Positions 18,304 through 27,269 of a DNA stretch of 64,000 nt are shown here, in pieces. Position 1 is the stretch's first letter; the number at the start of each line of letters is the position of its first letter. The notes beneath the pieces are model-generated. The model saw only the letters and a list, made by a program, of their open reading frames with translations. It made no database searches and was not told the DNA's origin. This DNA comes from Mogibacterium sp. (lineage in GTDB: Bacteria; Bacillota; Clostridia; Peptostreptococcales; Anaerovoracaceae): positions 1 through 64,000 of the forward strand of contig JAKSSP010000007.1 of the NCBI GenBank assembly GCA_024403035.1, given 5' to 3'. The translations under genes and the position numbers were made by a program.

Positions 18304-18399
18304 ATGGAGATATTAACAAGAGTACTGGGAGGAGTACTGTTTGCGTTCAGCATCTGGTATATACTGGTGCTTTACAAAAACAACAGAGATAAATTCTAA
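18304..18399 (+). CDS. 31-residue single-pass membrane peptide
   Basis: A short frame beginning MEILTRVLGG and ending YKNNRDKF. It has one hydrophobic helix (about 7-24) and a positively charged C-terminus. The ATG sits 5 bp after GGCGGAGG, a strong ribosome site, 19 bp after fbp and 12 bp before prsW, so it is in the operon. I know no family for it. The good ribosome site and tight spacing are the main evidence that it is translated. Confidence 0.6.
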   Translation: MEILTRVLGGVLFAFSIWYILVLYKNNRDKF

Positions 18400-18411
18400 G
18401 GGGTGAATGAA

Positions 18412-19149
18412 ATGTATATGAGCTCGAATTTGATGGCTATGGCGATCGTGCCGGGCGTGCTCCTGATAGTCTATGTATACAAAAAGGACAGAGTAGAGAA
18501 GGAACCGCCTGCTTTGATGTTCAAGCTGGTGCTGTTTGGTATCTTTTCATGCATAGCCGCGGGTTACCTCGAACAGCTTGAGAGCCAGTTCCTGCCGGCT
18601 TATCCGCAGGGCTCGGTCCAGTATGCGCTGCAGACGTCGTTCCTGATGGCGGCTCTGGTTGAAGAGACAGTTAAGTTTCTGGCCATGAGAGCAGCATCCT
18701 GGAACAACAGCGCGTTCAACTACCGCTTTGACGGCGTGCTTTACGGACTGACCGCGGCTGTCGGTTTCGCGATCTATGAAAACATCATGTATGTCGCCAT
18801 GTACGGCATGCAGACAGCCATAGTCAGAGCGTTCACAGCTATCCCGCTGCACGCGTTCTGCGGAGCGTTCATGGGCGCCATCTACTCATACTCCAAGAAA
18901 GCCAGCATACTGGGCAACGGCGGAGCGTCAGTGATGTACACGATACTCGCTCTTCTGGTGCCGATGGCCATACACGGAACATATGATACTTTCGCGTTCC
19001 TCGGACAGAGGGGGACCGGTCCGCTGCTCGTCCTTGTAGTGATCCTGTACATTGCGGCCATCACGATGATCAAGAAGCTGTCGGCTTCTGACTACAGAGC
19101 GGGATTCTATCCTGAGGCCAGACCTATCGATTACGACGTAGAGATTTAG
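18412..19149 (+). CDS. prsW: PrsW-family intramembrane metalloprotease
   Basis: A 245-residue multi-pass membrane protein. PrsW cleaves the anti-sigma factor RsiW in Bacillus. The family motifs are present: EETVKF (EExxK, about 88), GFAIYENIMY (FxxxE, about 125) and HGTYDTF (HxxxD, about 190), plus the middle HAFCGAFMGAIYSY. The ATG at 18412 follows AAGGGGTGA; a GTG at 18403 is the alternative. It lies inside the fbp-glycogen run, an unusual place, and no sigma/anti-sigma pair is in the window. Confidence 0.92.
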   Translation: MYMSSNLMAMAIVPGVLLIVYVYKKDRVEKEPPALMFKLVLFGIFSCIAAGYLEQLESQFLPAYPQGSVQYALQTSFLMAALVEETVKFLAMRAASWNNSAFNYRFDGVLYGLTAAVGFAIYENIMYVAMYGMQTAIVRAFTAIPLHAFCGAFMGAIYSYSKKASILGNGGASVMYTILALLVPMAIHGTYDTFAFLGQRGTGPLLVLVVILYIAAITMIKKLSASDYRAGFYPEARPIDYDVEI

Positions 19150-19164
19150 AAAAAGGAAACGGTT

Positions 19165-21084
19165 ATGAGCAAGACAAGAGAAAAGCTCACGGAAGAGCTG
19201 TTATACCTCTACAATACGGGCAAGCTCTACCATGCCTACCGGACTTTCGGTGCGCACATCGAAGACGGAGGAGTGCAGTTCACCCTGTGGGCGCCTGACG
19301 TGAAGTCGGTCAGAGTGACCGGAGACTTCAACGGCTGGGATGCATCAGCCGTAATGGAGCACATCGGTGACACGGGTGTCTGGACATGTTTCGTTCCGGG
19401 CGCCAAGGCAGGCGACCATTACAAATATGAGATCGAGACAGCAGGCGGAAAGCATCTGTCCAAGGCAGATCCGTTCGCCTTCATGAACGTGAAAAGACCG
19501 GGAACCGACTCGATAATCACAGAGCTTTTCTACGAGTGGAAAGACTCAAAGTGGATGAAGGAAAGGGAGAAGCAGGACACTTTCACCTCCCCGATGAATA
19601 TCTACGAGTGCCATCTGGGCTCATGGAAGAGACCTGAAAGCGGGGACGGGGAAGCGTTCTACACATACAGAGAGCTGGCGAAGATCCTTGTACCGTATGT
19701 AAAGGACATGGGATATACGCATGTCGAGTTCCTGCCGGTGATGGAGCATCCGCTGGACGCGTCATGGGGCTATCAGGTGACCGGATTCTTTGCCCCTACA
19801 TCCAGATACGGATCCGCGCACGACCTCAAGCATCTCATTGAGTCGTTCCACAAAGCAGGGATAGGCGTGATACTCGACTGGGTGCCGGGCCATTTCTGCC
19901 CGGACGATCACGGTCTCAGAGACTTTAACGGCAGCAAGCTTTACGAGAGCATAGTCCATCCTGACTGGGGCACATACAAATTCGACTTCAGCAGGCCGCA
20001 GGTAAGGAGCTTCCTGCTGTCGAACGCGATGTACTGGCTGGAGGAATACCATGCTGACGGCCTAAGGGTCGACGGAGTATCCAGCATGCTGTATCTGAAC
20101 TTCGGAATCAGTGACAAGTCGAAGATGAGATTCAACAAATACGGCGGCGAAGGCGATCTTGATGCTATCGAATTCCTGAAAGAATTCAACTACATGATCG
20201 GTACCAACACGAAGGGTGCGGTAACGATCGCGGAAGAGAGCTCGGCATGGCCGCTCGTGACCAAGCCGCCTAAAGATGGCGGTCTCGGCTTCCACTACAA
20301 ATGGAACATGGGCTGGATGAACGACACACTCGAGTACATGTCGACAGACTTCCCGTGGAGAGAGAACAATCACAACAAGCTGACTTTCTCCATGACATAC
20401 GCATACAGCGAAAATTACATACTGCCGCTCTCGCACGATGAAGTAGTGCACGGCAAGAAGAGCCTGATAGGCCGCATGCCTGGAGACACATGGAGACAGT
20501 TTGCCGGCGCGAGGCTTCTGGCGATATACCAGATGACACACCCGGGCAAGAAGCTCAACTTCATGGGACATGAGATAGCTCAGTTCATAGAGTGGCGCGA
20601 GTACGAGCCTCTTGAATGGTTCCTGCTCGGCTACGAGAATCACGAGAAGTTCCAGGTCTTCATAAAGGACCTGAACCATGTATATACGGAGCATCCGGCG
20701 CTGTGGTCAATTGACAACAGCTGGGACGGCTTCACCTGGATAGACCCTGACGACAGGCAGCAGAACGTACTCACGTATCTGAGACGCGGCAAAGCTCCTT
20801 CAAAGAAAGAAGAAGGCGAGCTGCTGATCTGCGCGGTCAACATGGGTGTAAAGGCATTCGATGAGTTTGATATCGGAGTGCCTGAACCGGGATATTATAA
20901 AGAGATAATCAATTCCGACGACGCGAAGTACGCCGGAAGCGGCAGGGTCAACACCCGCCAGATACGCGCCAGGAAGAAACCTGCTCATGGTATGCCTTAC
21001 TCGATAAGAGTCAGGATGCCGGTGGTAGGCGGCGCGATATTCAGGAAAAAACCTGAGAAAGAAATAAAAAGGAAAGGCAAATAA
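19165..21084 (+). CDS. glgB: 1,4-alpha-glucan branching enzyme
   Basis: Adds alpha-1,6 branches to glycogen. An N-terminal CBM48-like domain (about 30-115, VRVTGDFNGWDA) precedes a GH13 barrel. The nucleophile is the Asp in GLRVDGVSSMLY (about 303), the acid/base Glu is in IAEESSA (about 357), and the third Asp is in LSHDEVVHGK (about 425). Most relatives have VDAVASMLY; VDGVSSMLY is a small local variation. First gene of the glycogen block, 8 bp before glgP. Confidence 0.95.
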   Translation: MSKTREKLTEELLYLYNTGKLYHAYRTFGAHIEDGGVQFTLWAPDVKSVRVTGDFNGWDASAVMEHIGDTGVWTCFVPGAKAGDHYKYEIETAGGKHLSKADPFAFMNVKRPGTDSIITELFYEWKDSKWMKEREKQDTFTSPMNIYECHLGSWKRPESGDGEAFYTYRELAKILVPYVKDMGYTHVEFLPVMEHPLDASWGYQVTGFFAPTSRYGSAHDLKHLIESFHKAGIGVILDWVPGHFCPDDHGLRDFNGSKLYESIVHPDWGTYKFDFSRPQVRSFLLSNAMYWLEEYHADGLRVDGVSSMLYLNFGISDKSKMRFNKYGGEGDLDAIEFLKEFNYMIGTNTKGAVTIAEESSAWPLVTKPPKDGGLGFHYKWNMGWMNDTLEYMSTDFPWRENNHNKLTFSMTYAYSENYILPLSHDEVVHGKKSLIGRMPGDTWRQFAGARLLAIYQMTHPGKKLNFMGHEIAQFIEWREYEPLEWFLLGYENHEKFQVFIKDLNHVYTEHPALWSIDNSWDGFTWIDPDDRQQNVLTYLRRGKAPSKKEEGELLICAVNMGVKAFDEFDIGVPEPGYYKEIINSDDAKYAGSGRVNTRQIRARKKPAHGMPYSIRVRMPVVGGAIFRKKPEKEIKRKGK

Positions 21085-21091
21085 CGACTAG

Positions 21092-23521
21092 ATGATTAGA
21101 AACAAAGACGATTTCAAGACAGAATACAAACGTTTGGCAAACTCGATGTTCAGAAGAGATCCTGAATATCTGACAGATGACAGAGACAAGTTCGCCGTGC
21201 TGGCAAGACTCGTGGAATGCGAGGCAAATGAGAGAGCCAACGCGGTAGAGATACTGTCAGCTCAGAAAAAGAAGAAAGAGGACAAGAGAGTTTATTACTT
21301 TTCGATGGAATTCCTTATCGGAAAGCTGATGGAGAACTATCTCCTCAATCTCGGCATCCTCAATGAGGCAAAAGAAGCTTTTGCTGACTATGGAAAAGAC
21401 CTTCAGAAGGTGCTGGATACGGAGCCTGATCCGGGCCTCGGAAACGGCGGTCTCGGAAGACTGGCGGCCTGCTTCCTCGACTCGATGGCGGCTCTCGGCA
21501 TCAGGGGCGACGGCATGGGCCTGAGGTATAAGTTCGGACTCTTCAAGCAGAAGATAGAGAGCGGCTACCAGATAGAGCTTCCTGACGCGTGGCTGGATGA
21601 AGGCTACGTCTGGGAGCATGCGAAGCCATATGACTCGGTAATGGTCAGATTCGGCGGCAAGGTCGAGAGATCGCTCAAAGACGGAGTGATGGAATACAAG
21701 CACGTCGACTACACCACCATCAGGGCGGTGCCATATGACGTACCTATCATCGGATTCGGCGGACAGACGATCAACACGCTCCACCTTTGGGACGCGCAGC
21801 CTGTACACGATACCATCGACATGGAAGCCTTCAACGCCGGCGACTACAGCAAGGCTATGAAGGACCGCAGCGAGATAGAGGCCATCACAAGCATACTCTA
21901 TCCTGATGATACGAACGGTATAGGAAAGCAGCTCCGTCTGAGACAGGAGTACTTCCTTGTAGCGGCAGGCATCGGGATGATAATCAACGAGTACAAATCG
22001 CGCTACGGAACAGATGAATGGGACAAGCTGCCTGACAGGATACAGATCCATATCAATGATACACATCCTACCATGTGCATCCCTGAACTCATGAGGGTGT
22101 TCATCGACGAGGAAGGCCTTGAGTGGGCGGACGCGTGGAAGATCGTCAGAGCGACAGTATCGTTCACAAATCACACCGTGCTTCCGGAAGCGCTTGAGAA
22201 ATGGAGCATCCCTCACTTCCAGCAGCTGCTGCCGCGTATCTACATGATAATCGACGAGATCAACAGACGCTGGCAGGCAAGCCTCCCTACAGAGGTCGAT
22301 GACTGGCATTCAGTGAGCCGCGACACCTCGCCTCTCTGGGACAACGAGGTGAAAATGGCCAATCTGTCCGTTGTCGGAAGCCACTCCGTAAACGGAGTAT
22401 CGGCTCTTCACAGCGACATCCTTACCAAGACGGTGTTCAAAAAATTCTACGGACTTCAGCCGCAGAAGTTCAACAACAAGACGAACGGCATCAGCCACAG
22501 AAGGTTCATGCTGCAGTCTAACCCGGGACTTGCCTCACTGATAGACAAGACAATAGGCACAGACTGGCAGGTCGATTTCGATCAGATCAAAAAACTTGAA
22601 GAATACGCGAGCGACAGCGCTTTCCTTGACGAGCTCATGGCAGTCAAGAGAGAGAACAAGCTGAGACTGGCCGCGTACATCAAGGAGAAGATGGAGATCG
22701 AGGTAGATCCTGATTCCGTATTCGACGTGCAGGTAAAGCGTATCCACGCTTATAAGAGACAGCTGCTCAACGGATTCAAGATCCTTGACCTTTATAACAG
22801 ACTCAAGGAAAACCCGGATCTGCCGATCCAGAACTACACGTTCATATTTGCCGGCAAGGCAGCTCAGGGTTACGCTTTCGCCAAGGAAGTCATCAAGTTC
22901 ATCAACAGCCTTGCGGATATGATCAACTCCGATCCTGTTGTAAGCAAGCGCATCAAGGTGGTGTTCATAGAGAACTTCCGCGTATCCAACGCGCAGCTCA
23001 TCTATCCTGCCGCTGACATAAGCGAGCAGATCTCCACAGCAGGCAAGGAAGCCAGCGGAACGGGCAACATGAAGTTCATGATGAACGGAGCCGTGACCCT
23101 CGGAACGATGGACGGCGCCAATGTTGAGATCAGCCAGCTTGCGGGCATGGACAACATATGCATCTTCGGTTACTCATCGGAAGAGACAGACAACTTCTAC
23201 AGGCACGGCGGTTACTCCGCACAGGGCTGTGTCGACGTGGATCCTAGACTCAGGTGCATGACCAGCCAGCTGGTCGACGGCACGTTCCTGCGCAGCGACT
23301 ATGATTTCTGGGGGATCTACGACGCGCTGCTCAGAAGCAACGACGAGTACTTCGTTCTCGGAGACTTTGACTCATACGTCAAGGCCTGGGAGGGTATGGA
23401 CAAGATATACGCGGACAAGGAGCGCTGGGCCCGCATGTCGCTTGCCAATATCGCTAACTCCTCGTTCTTCTCGAGCGACCGTACGATCGCAGAATACGCA
23501 AAAGATATCTGGAACATATAA
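21092..23521 (+). CDS. glgP: Glycogen/starch/alpha-glucan phosphorylase
   Basis: Releases glucose 1-phosphate from glycogen ends. GLGNGGLGRLAACFLDS and the PLP-binding segment EASGTGNMKFMMNGA (Lys about residue 661) are intact. 809 residues is normal for the short bacterial form. The ribosome site is weak (AAAGGC). Placed between synthesis genes, so storage and breakdown enzymes are made together. Confidence 0.96.
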   Translation: MIRNKDDFKTEYKRLANSMFRRDPEYLTDDRDKFAVLARLVECEANERANAVEILSAQKKKKEDKRVYYFSMEFLIGKLMENYLLNLGILNEAKEAFADYGKDLQKVLDTEPDPGLGNGGLGRLAACFLDSMAALGIRGDGMGLRYKFGLFKQKIESGYQIELPDAWLDEGYVWEHAKPYDSVMVRFGGKVERSLKDGVMEYKHVDYTTIRAVPYDVPIIGFGGQTINTLHLWDAQPVHDTIDMEAFNAGDYSKAMKDRSEIEAITSILYPDDTNGIGKQLRLRQEYFLVAAGIGMIINEYKSRYGTDEWDKLPDRIQIHINDTHPTMCIPELMRVFIDEEGLEWADAWKIVRATVSFTNHTVLPEALEKWSIPHFQQLLPRIYMIIDEINRRWQASLPTEVDDWHSVSRDTSPLWDNEVKMANLSVVGSHSVNGVSALHSDILTKTVFKKFYGLQPQKFNNKTNGISHRRFMLQSNPGLASLIDKTIGTDWQVDFDQIKKLEEYASDSAFLDELMAVKRENKLRLAAYIKEKMEIEVDPDSVFDVQVKRIHAYKRQLLNGFKILDLYNRLKENPDLPIQNYTFIFAGKAAQGYAFAKEVIKFINSLADMINSDPVVSKRIKVVFIENFRVSNAQLIYPAADISEQISTAGKEASGTGNMKFMMNGAVTLGTMDGANVEISQLAGMDNICIFGYSSEETDNFYRHGGYSAQGCVDVDPRLRCMTSQLVDGTFLRSDYDFWGIYDALLRSNDEYFVLGDFDSYVKAWEGMDKIYADKERWARMSLANIANSSFFSSDRTIAEYAKDIWNI

Positions 23522-23549
23522 CACATTTAAAACAGGAGACTGATAAAGG

Positions 23550-24680
23550 ATGAAAAAGAAAAAAATGCTGGCGATGCTCCTGGCCGGAGGTCAGGGAAGC
23601 AGACTCTACAGCCTGACGAACAACATAGCCAAGCCGGCCGTGTCGTTCGGAGGCAAGTACCGCATAATAGACTTTGGTCTTTCCAACTGTGTCAACTCTG
23701 GAATAGACACTGTTGGTATCCTGGTACAGTACAAGCCGCTGGTTCTCAACCGCTACGTCGGCACGGGAGAGTCATGGGACATGGACGTACCGGACGGCGG
23801 AGTGCATATACTTCATCCATACGCCGGAAAGAGCGGCGGAGAGTGGTATGAGGGTACAGCTGACGCGATTTTTCACAATATCGACTTCATAGACATGTAC
23901 AGCCCTGAGAACGTTCTCATCCTTTCAGGCGACCATATCTATAAGATGAACTACAACCTGATGCTCGAAGAACATGAGGCAAATAATTCCGATCTTACGG
24001 TATCCGTCATAGAGGTACCGTGGGAAGAGGCGAGCCGCTTCGGCATCATGACGGCCGATGAAGAGGGCAACATAGTGAAGTTCTCGGAAAAGCCGAAGGA
24101 ACCGGACAGCAATCTCGCTTCGATGGGCATCTATATCTTCAAATGGGATACCCTGCGCAAGGCTCTGCTCGAGGATCATGAAGACAAGGATTCTTCGCAC
24201 GACTTCGGAAACGACATCATACCGAAGCTCCTTGGAGAGGGCAGAAAGCTCACAGTCTACAGGTTCGCGGGCTACTGGAGAGACGTCGGGACCGTCCAGA
24301 GCTATTATGACAGCCAGATGGACCTGATGGACAACGTTGAGAATATAAACGTGTTCAGCGGTGACATGAAGGTCTTCTCCAACTCCAACGTATTTCCGCC
24401 GCAGTATCTGGGACGCGAGGCCAATATCCGCAACTCCCTGGTATGCAACGGATGCACGGTATACGGAAGCATAAAGCACTCCATTCTCGGCTCGGGATCG
24501 GTCGTTTTGGGCGGCACGGTCATCGAGGACTCCATAGTCCTGCCTAACGCCTTGGTAGGGCGTAACTGCCGTATCACAAGGGCCATCATAAACGAAGGCG
24601 CTGTAGTCGAGGACAATACCGTTATTGGCGATGCCGAAGGAGATATCCAGGTCTTTGGCGAGACTAAGCTGTCGATATAG
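23550..24680 (+). CDS. glgC: Glucose-1-phosphate adenylyltransferase, catalytic subunit
   Basis: Makes ADP-glucose from ATP and glucose 1-phosphate. The catalytic loop is [21 protein letters not shown] (about 9-29), followed by the [10 protein letters not shown] segment, and the C-terminal half is a left-handed beta-helix. 376 residues. It is followed by glgD 11 bp downstream; in Bacillota the two subunits form a GlgCD complex. Confidence 0.95.
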   Translation: MKKKKMLAMLLAGGQGSRLYSLTNNIAKPAVSFGGKYRIIDFGLSNCVNSGIDTVGILVQYKPLVLNRYVGTGESWDMDVPDGGVHILHPYAGKSGGEWYEGTADAIFHNIDFIDMYSPENVLILSGDHIYKMNYNLMLEEHEANNSDLTVSVIEVPWEEASRFGIMTADEEGNIVKFSEKPKEPDSNLASMGIYIFKWDTLRKALLEDHEDKDSSHDFGNDIIPKLLGEGRKLTVYRFAGYWRDVGTVQSYYDSQMDLMDNVENINVFSGDMKVFSNSNVFPPQYLGREANIRNSLVCNGCTVYGSIKHSILGSGSVVLGGTVIEDSIVLPNALVGRNCRITRAIINEGAVVEDNTVIGDAEGDIQVFGETKLSI

Positions 24681-24691
24681 GAAAGGAAGAG

Positions 24692-25801
24692 ATGGATATG
24701 AAGACTATAGGACTTATTTCCGCAAACTACGGCAGCAGTGAATTCGGCGCTCTGCTGAAAGACAGATCACTGGCCTCTCTTCCTTACGGAGGCAGATACA
24801 GACTCATTGACTTTGCGCTTTCAAACATGGCAAACGCAGGCATCACGACGGTAGGCGTGATCGCGCCGACCAATTCGGGATCCCTGATCGACCATATCGG
24901 CGTCGGCAACCCTTGGTCGCTCGCCCGCAAGAAAGGCGGACTCTTCGTCATGCCGGGTTCCGTATACGGCATGCAGCAGTCGGGAAGCAGATTCCTCATG
25001 AGAGACCTCCTGCTGTGCAGGATCTTCTTCATCAAGGATGGTGCGGATTATGTGGTCATGTCGGGCAGCAGCGATGTCTGCAACATGGATTATGAGCCGC
25101 TCATCAAGGCTCACGCTGAATCCGGCAAGCCCATAACGATGGTTTACAAGAAGGTACCTAGGGGCGAGGAGTTCCACGGATATTTCCTTGATATCGACGA
25201 GAACGGCAAAGTCAACAGCATTAATACCGAGAGTTTTGGCTGGTCCAACTACTTCGCGGACACATTCATCATCAGCAGACAGTACATGGTCGATTTCATG
25301 AACTGGTATTCAGCTCTGGAATACAGAGACATGATAGATATCATCCGCGACAACATGGACACCATGGATATCGGAACCTTTGAGTTCAGAGGATACCTCG
25401 GCAAGATCAAGAATCCTTGGCAGTTTCTCAAGGTCAATCAGGCCATGACGGACTATGACATCAGAAACGAAGTATTCTGCAATCCTGAGAGACTGATCTA
25501 TACCAAGGCCCAGGACGAGGCTCCGGTATTCCATTATCCGGATGCTGACGTAAGGAACTCAGTTATCTCTGCCGGCTGCCGCATCGAGGGCAGAGTAGAG
25601 AACAGCGTTATCTTCAGAAGCTGCCACATAGCCAAGGGCGCCGTGGTCAGGAATTCCGTGATAATGATGCACGGCACGATAGGCGAGGGCGCTGTCCTTG
25701 ACAACGTGATCGCAGACAAGTACGTCACTATCAATCCGGGCGTCAAGATCTACGGCGGAAAAAGAGAACCGGTCATCATCGGCAAGAATCAGTCTATCTA
25801 A
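24692..25801 (+). CDS. glgD: Glucose-1-phosphate adenylyltransferase, GlgD subunit
   Basis: 369 residues aligning along its length with GlgC but without the catalytic GGxGxRL loop: the N-terminus reads SANYGSSEFGALLKDRSLAS. GYRYRLIDF-like and beta-helix sequence remain. This is the usual regulatory, non-catalytic partner that raises GlgC activity in Clostridia and Bacilli. The ATG at 24692 follows GAAAGGAAG. Confidence 0.93.
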   Translation: MDMKTIGLISANYGSSEFGALLKDRSLASLPYGGRYRLIDFALSNMANAGITTVGVIAPTNSGSLIDHIGVGNPWSLARKKGGLFVMPGSVYGMQQSGSRFLMRDLLLCRIFFIKDGADYVVMSGSSDVCNMDYEPLIKAHAESGKPITMVYKKVPRGEEFHGYFLDIDENGKVNSINTESFGWSNYFADTFIISRQYMVDFMNWYSALEYRDMIDIIRDNMDTMDIGTFEFRGYLGKIKNPWQFLKVNQAMTDYDIRNEVFCNPERLIYTKAQDEAPVFHYPDADVRNSVISAGCRIEGRVENSVIFRSCHIAKGAVVRNSVIMMHGTIGEGAVLDNVIADKYVTINPGVKIYGGKREPVIIGKNQSI

Positions 25802-25820
25802 GTGAAACCCGGAGAAGACA

Positions 25821-27263
25821 ATGGCTAAAAAAAACATTCTCTTCGCGGCTTTCGAGGCCTCACCTTTCATAAAGACAGGCGGCCTCGGAGACGTTGCGGG
25901 GGCTCTTCCTTCGCATCTCAAATCAGATGAGTTCGACTGCAGGGTCATACTTCCGCTTCTGAGCTCCATACCAGAGGAGTACAGAAACAAGATGAAGTAT
26001 GAGACAAACTATGATGTCCAGCTCGGATGGAGGAGCCAGTACTGCGGTCTTTTCAATCTTATGAGGGGAGGTGTCAAGTACTACTTCCTTGACAATGAGT
26101 ACTACTTCAAGCGCGACCAGGTATACGGTGAATACGACGACGCGGAGAGAGTCGCCTTCTTCTCGAAGGCTGTTCTCGAGACCGTGAGGTATATCGCGAA
26201 GAACTTCAAACCGGACATCATCCACGTCAACGACTGGCATACCGCGTTGGTGCCTGTATTCCTCAGAGAGTCATACAACGGCGATCCGCTGTATGATTCC
26301 ATCAAAACGGTCTTTACGATCCACAATCTGAAGTTCCAGGGACAGTACAGCAGATACGTAGCAGGCGATATCTGCGGACTGCACGATACACCTGCAGAAG
26401 ATCAGATGATCCACGACGACGCGTTCAACTTCCTTCAGGGCGCGGTCATATATGCGGATGCTGTCACGACTGTCAGTCCGACATACGCGAGAGAGATCTG
26501 TTCAGTGGAGTACGGTGAGCGTCTGGAGGGTCTGTTCCAGTCCAGGAGCTACAAGCTGAGCGGCATTTTAAACGGCATAGATCGTAAGAGCTTTGACCCG
26601 AAGACAGACAGGGCCTTGGCGGCAAATTACGGACCGGAAAGCCTTGAAAAAAAGGTGAAGAATAAGCTGGCCCTTCAGAGAGAACTGGGTCTGGAAGAGG
26701 ATCCTGACGTTCCGTTGTTTGCTATGGTCAGCCGTCTGACTACTCAGAAGGGCGCAAACCTCATCGCAGATCTGCTGCCTGAATTCAGGGAGCGTAAGAT
26801 GCAGCTTGCCGTTCTGGGAACAGGCGATTATCTCTATGAGCACGCGATAGCAGACTTCGCTTACCACAACCAAAGCAGATTCGCCGCAAGGATAGCCTTT
26901 AATGAGCAACTGTCCAGAAGGTTCTACGCGGGCGCTGACGTATCCCTGATGCCGTCCGGATTCGAGCCTTGCGGGCTTGCTCAGATGATAGCCATGCGCT
27001 ACGGCACACTGCCGCTCGTCAGAGAGACCGGCGGTCTCAAGGACACAGTGTCCGGATACTGGGATGCCGGAAACCTTGCCAACGGTTTCTCGTTCAGGGA
27101 CTTCGACGCCAAAGGTCTGCTAAGCACAGTGGATCTGGCACTAGGCCTTTGGTATGAGCAGAAGGATACGTGGAAAGAGCTGCAGAAAAATGCCATTGGA
27201 ATGCATTACGGATGGGAGGAATCGGCCGCGAAATACCGCGAACTCTACGCGAGTCTGCTGTAG
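25821..27263 (+). CDS. glgA: Glycogen synthase (ADP-glucose, GT5)
   Basis: Extends alpha-1,4 chains from ADP-glucose. The ADP-binding motif is KTGGLGDVAGALP (about 18-30), with HVNDWHTALVP and the C-terminal FEPCGLAQMIAMRYG loop containing the catalytic Glu. 480 residues. It follows glgD by 19 bp and precedes the GH13-GH77 fusion by 6 bp. Confidence 0.95.
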   Translation: MAKKNILFAAFEASPFIKTGGLGDVAGALPSHLKSDEFDCRVILPLLSSIPEEYRNKMKYETNYDVQLGWRSQYCGLFNLMRGGVKYYFLDNEYYFKRDQVYGEYDDAERVAFFSKAVLETVRYIAKNFKPDIIHVNDWHTALVPVFLRESYNGDPLYDSIKTVFTIHNLKFQGQYSRYVAGDICGLHDTPAEDQMIHDDAFNFLQGAVIYADAVTTVSPTYAREICSVEYGERLEGLFQSRSYKLSGILNGIDRKSFDPKTDRALAANYGPESLEKKVKNKLALQRELGLEEDPDVPLFAMVSRLTTQKGANLIADLLPEFRERKMQLAVLGTGDYLYEHAIADFAYHNQSRFAARIAFNEQLSRRFYAGADVSLMPSGFEPCGLAQMIAMRYGTLPLVRETGGLKDTVSGYWDAGNLANGFSFRDFDAKGLLSTVDLALGLWYEQKDTWKELQKNAIGMHYGWEESAAKYRELYASLL

Positions 27264-27269
27264 GAAAAC

